In this document: piece after piece, positions 13,174-13,676 of the stretch
Numbering within the stretch: position 1 is the first letter of the stretch
Layout: each line of letters opens with the position of its first letter
NCBI GenBank assembly: GCA_964456445.1
Contig: CAYWBI010000103.1
Location: 1 to 13,676 of the forward strand
Source of the DNA: CAYWBI01 sp964456445
GTDB taxonomy: Bacteria > Calditrichota > Calditrichia > Calditrichales > J004
Direction of reading: 5' to 3'
DNA: 13,676 bases
Position numbers and translations under genes: made by a program
The notes under the pieces: generated by a model
The model's input: the letters and a program-made list of their open reading frames with translations, nothing else
Database searches by the model: none
What the model was told of the DNA's origin: nothing

Positions 13174-13676
13174 ATGTGCCGAATTTTATGTGTAAAATCC
13201 CAAAAGCCCTTTGACCTTCTGCACCATCTTCAGGCCTTCGCCGAGATCTGCCTGAACAGCAGGGAGTATCAGGGACATGGATGGGGCATGACATGGCATG
13301 CCCATGGTAAACGGCATATCCACAAATCCATTGTTCCGATCTGGCAGGATGACCTTGCCGGTTTCGGCCAAAGCGATTTTTTAATGGTGCATGCCCGCTC
13401 CGCTTTCCGCGACGAGGGCATAGAGGTTCAAAACAATATGCCCTTTTACGACGGGGATTATGTGTTTATCTTTAATGGCGAACTGCGTGGTGTGCGCATC
13501 CGCGAAGAGGGACGCATTGGCGCGGAGAAAATATTTAATTTTATAAAACGGTTTAATAAAGGCGATATCTTCACGGCCTTTCAGAGAGGCTTGTCCATTA
13601 TCCAAAAAAAAAGCCGCTATATACGGGCCATGAACATTATGTTGAGCGATATGGAAAAAGTGTATTTCTGCAACAT
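13174..13676 (+). CDS. class II glutamine amidotransferase-like Ntn hydrolase (partial, runs off the window)
   Basis: An open frame of at least 167 codons with no stop before the window end, 14 nt after the lysY stop and with AGGTGA just upstream of the ATG. Class II amidotransferases use an N-terminal cysteine exposed after Met removal; here the protein begins MCRILCVK, so Cys2 is the candidate nucleophile. Other features of the fold are GHGWGMTWH (about 35-43), MVHARSAF (about 70-77; the Arg that binds the substrate carboxylate), and YVFIFNGELRG (Asn-Gly of the oxyanion hole). The usual TDSE/SDSE motif appears altered to IGAE (near EGRIGAEKIFNFI). No synthetase domain is visible in the part seen. 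It may supply ammonia, or act as a gamma-glutamyl hydrolase like EgtC. Its presence in the lysW operon is firm; its role is unknown. Confidence 0.75.
   Translation, partial: MCRILCVKSQKPFDLLHHLQAFAEICLNSREYQGHGWGMTWHAHGKRHIHKSIVPIWQDDLAGFGQSDFLMVHARSAFRDEGIEVQNNMPFYDGDYVFIFNGELRGVRIREEGRIGAEKIFNFIKRFNKGDIFTAFQRGLSIIQKKSRYIRAMNIMLSDMEKVYFCN

Overview
The window comes from a Gram-negative bacterium of moderate GC content, most likely in the FCB superphylum (Calditrichota, Ignavibacteria or a related lineage). The main support is a large secreted protein ending in a type IX secretion (T9SS) type A sorting domain with the NYPNPFNPTT motif. A small lipoprotein with an acidic stretch after the lipobox cysteine, and a LysW amino-group-carrier operon, fit this placement. 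The placement is inference; there is no rRNA gene or other phylogenetic marker in the window.

Layout: 1-355 holds no gene, only short repeats and palindromes that may be the scar of a small mobile element. From 356 to 4498 everything is on the minus strand: a lipoprotein with a carboxypeptidase-regulatory-like fold, a 733-residue T9SS cargo protein with a structured leader and its own terminator, and an ECF sigma factor followed by a short zinc-binding anti-sigma protein. At 4611-5020 (minus) lies the decayed C-terminal end of a class I/II aminotransferase. At 5189-6169 (plus) is a secreted protein that looks like two DUF302-type domains, ended by a strong bidirectional terminator. At 6311-8837 (minus) are cydB and cydA, a short-Q-loop cytochrome bd quinol oxidase. 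At 9056-9715 (minus) is a protein with a helix-turn-helix-like N-terminus and an ACT-like C-terminus, transcribed divergently from the last block.

The most coherent system is the plus-strand operon 9927 to beyond 13676: lysW (57 aa, ending in EDWGE), a homocitrate-synthase-type enzyme, lysX, lysY and the first 167 codons of a class II glutamine-amidotransferase-like protein. The genes overlap or nearly touch (TAATG, a 53-nt overlap, TGATG, then a 14-nt gap), so they are probably cotranscribed and translationally coupled. LysW carries the growing amino acid on its C-terminal glutamate, LysX attaches the substrate and LysY reduces the acyl phosphate. The homocitrate-type synthase points to the alpha-aminoadipate route to lysine. 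The kinase, aminotransferase and hydrolase of the pathway (lysZ, lysJ, lysK) are not in the window and may follow downstream.

The least familiar pieces are the amidotransferase-like Ntn hydrolase inside the LysW operon, the divergent HTH/ACT protein facing nested perfect inverted repeats upstream of lysW, and an inverted repeat at the start codon of the sigma factor gene, which has no clear ribosome binding site.
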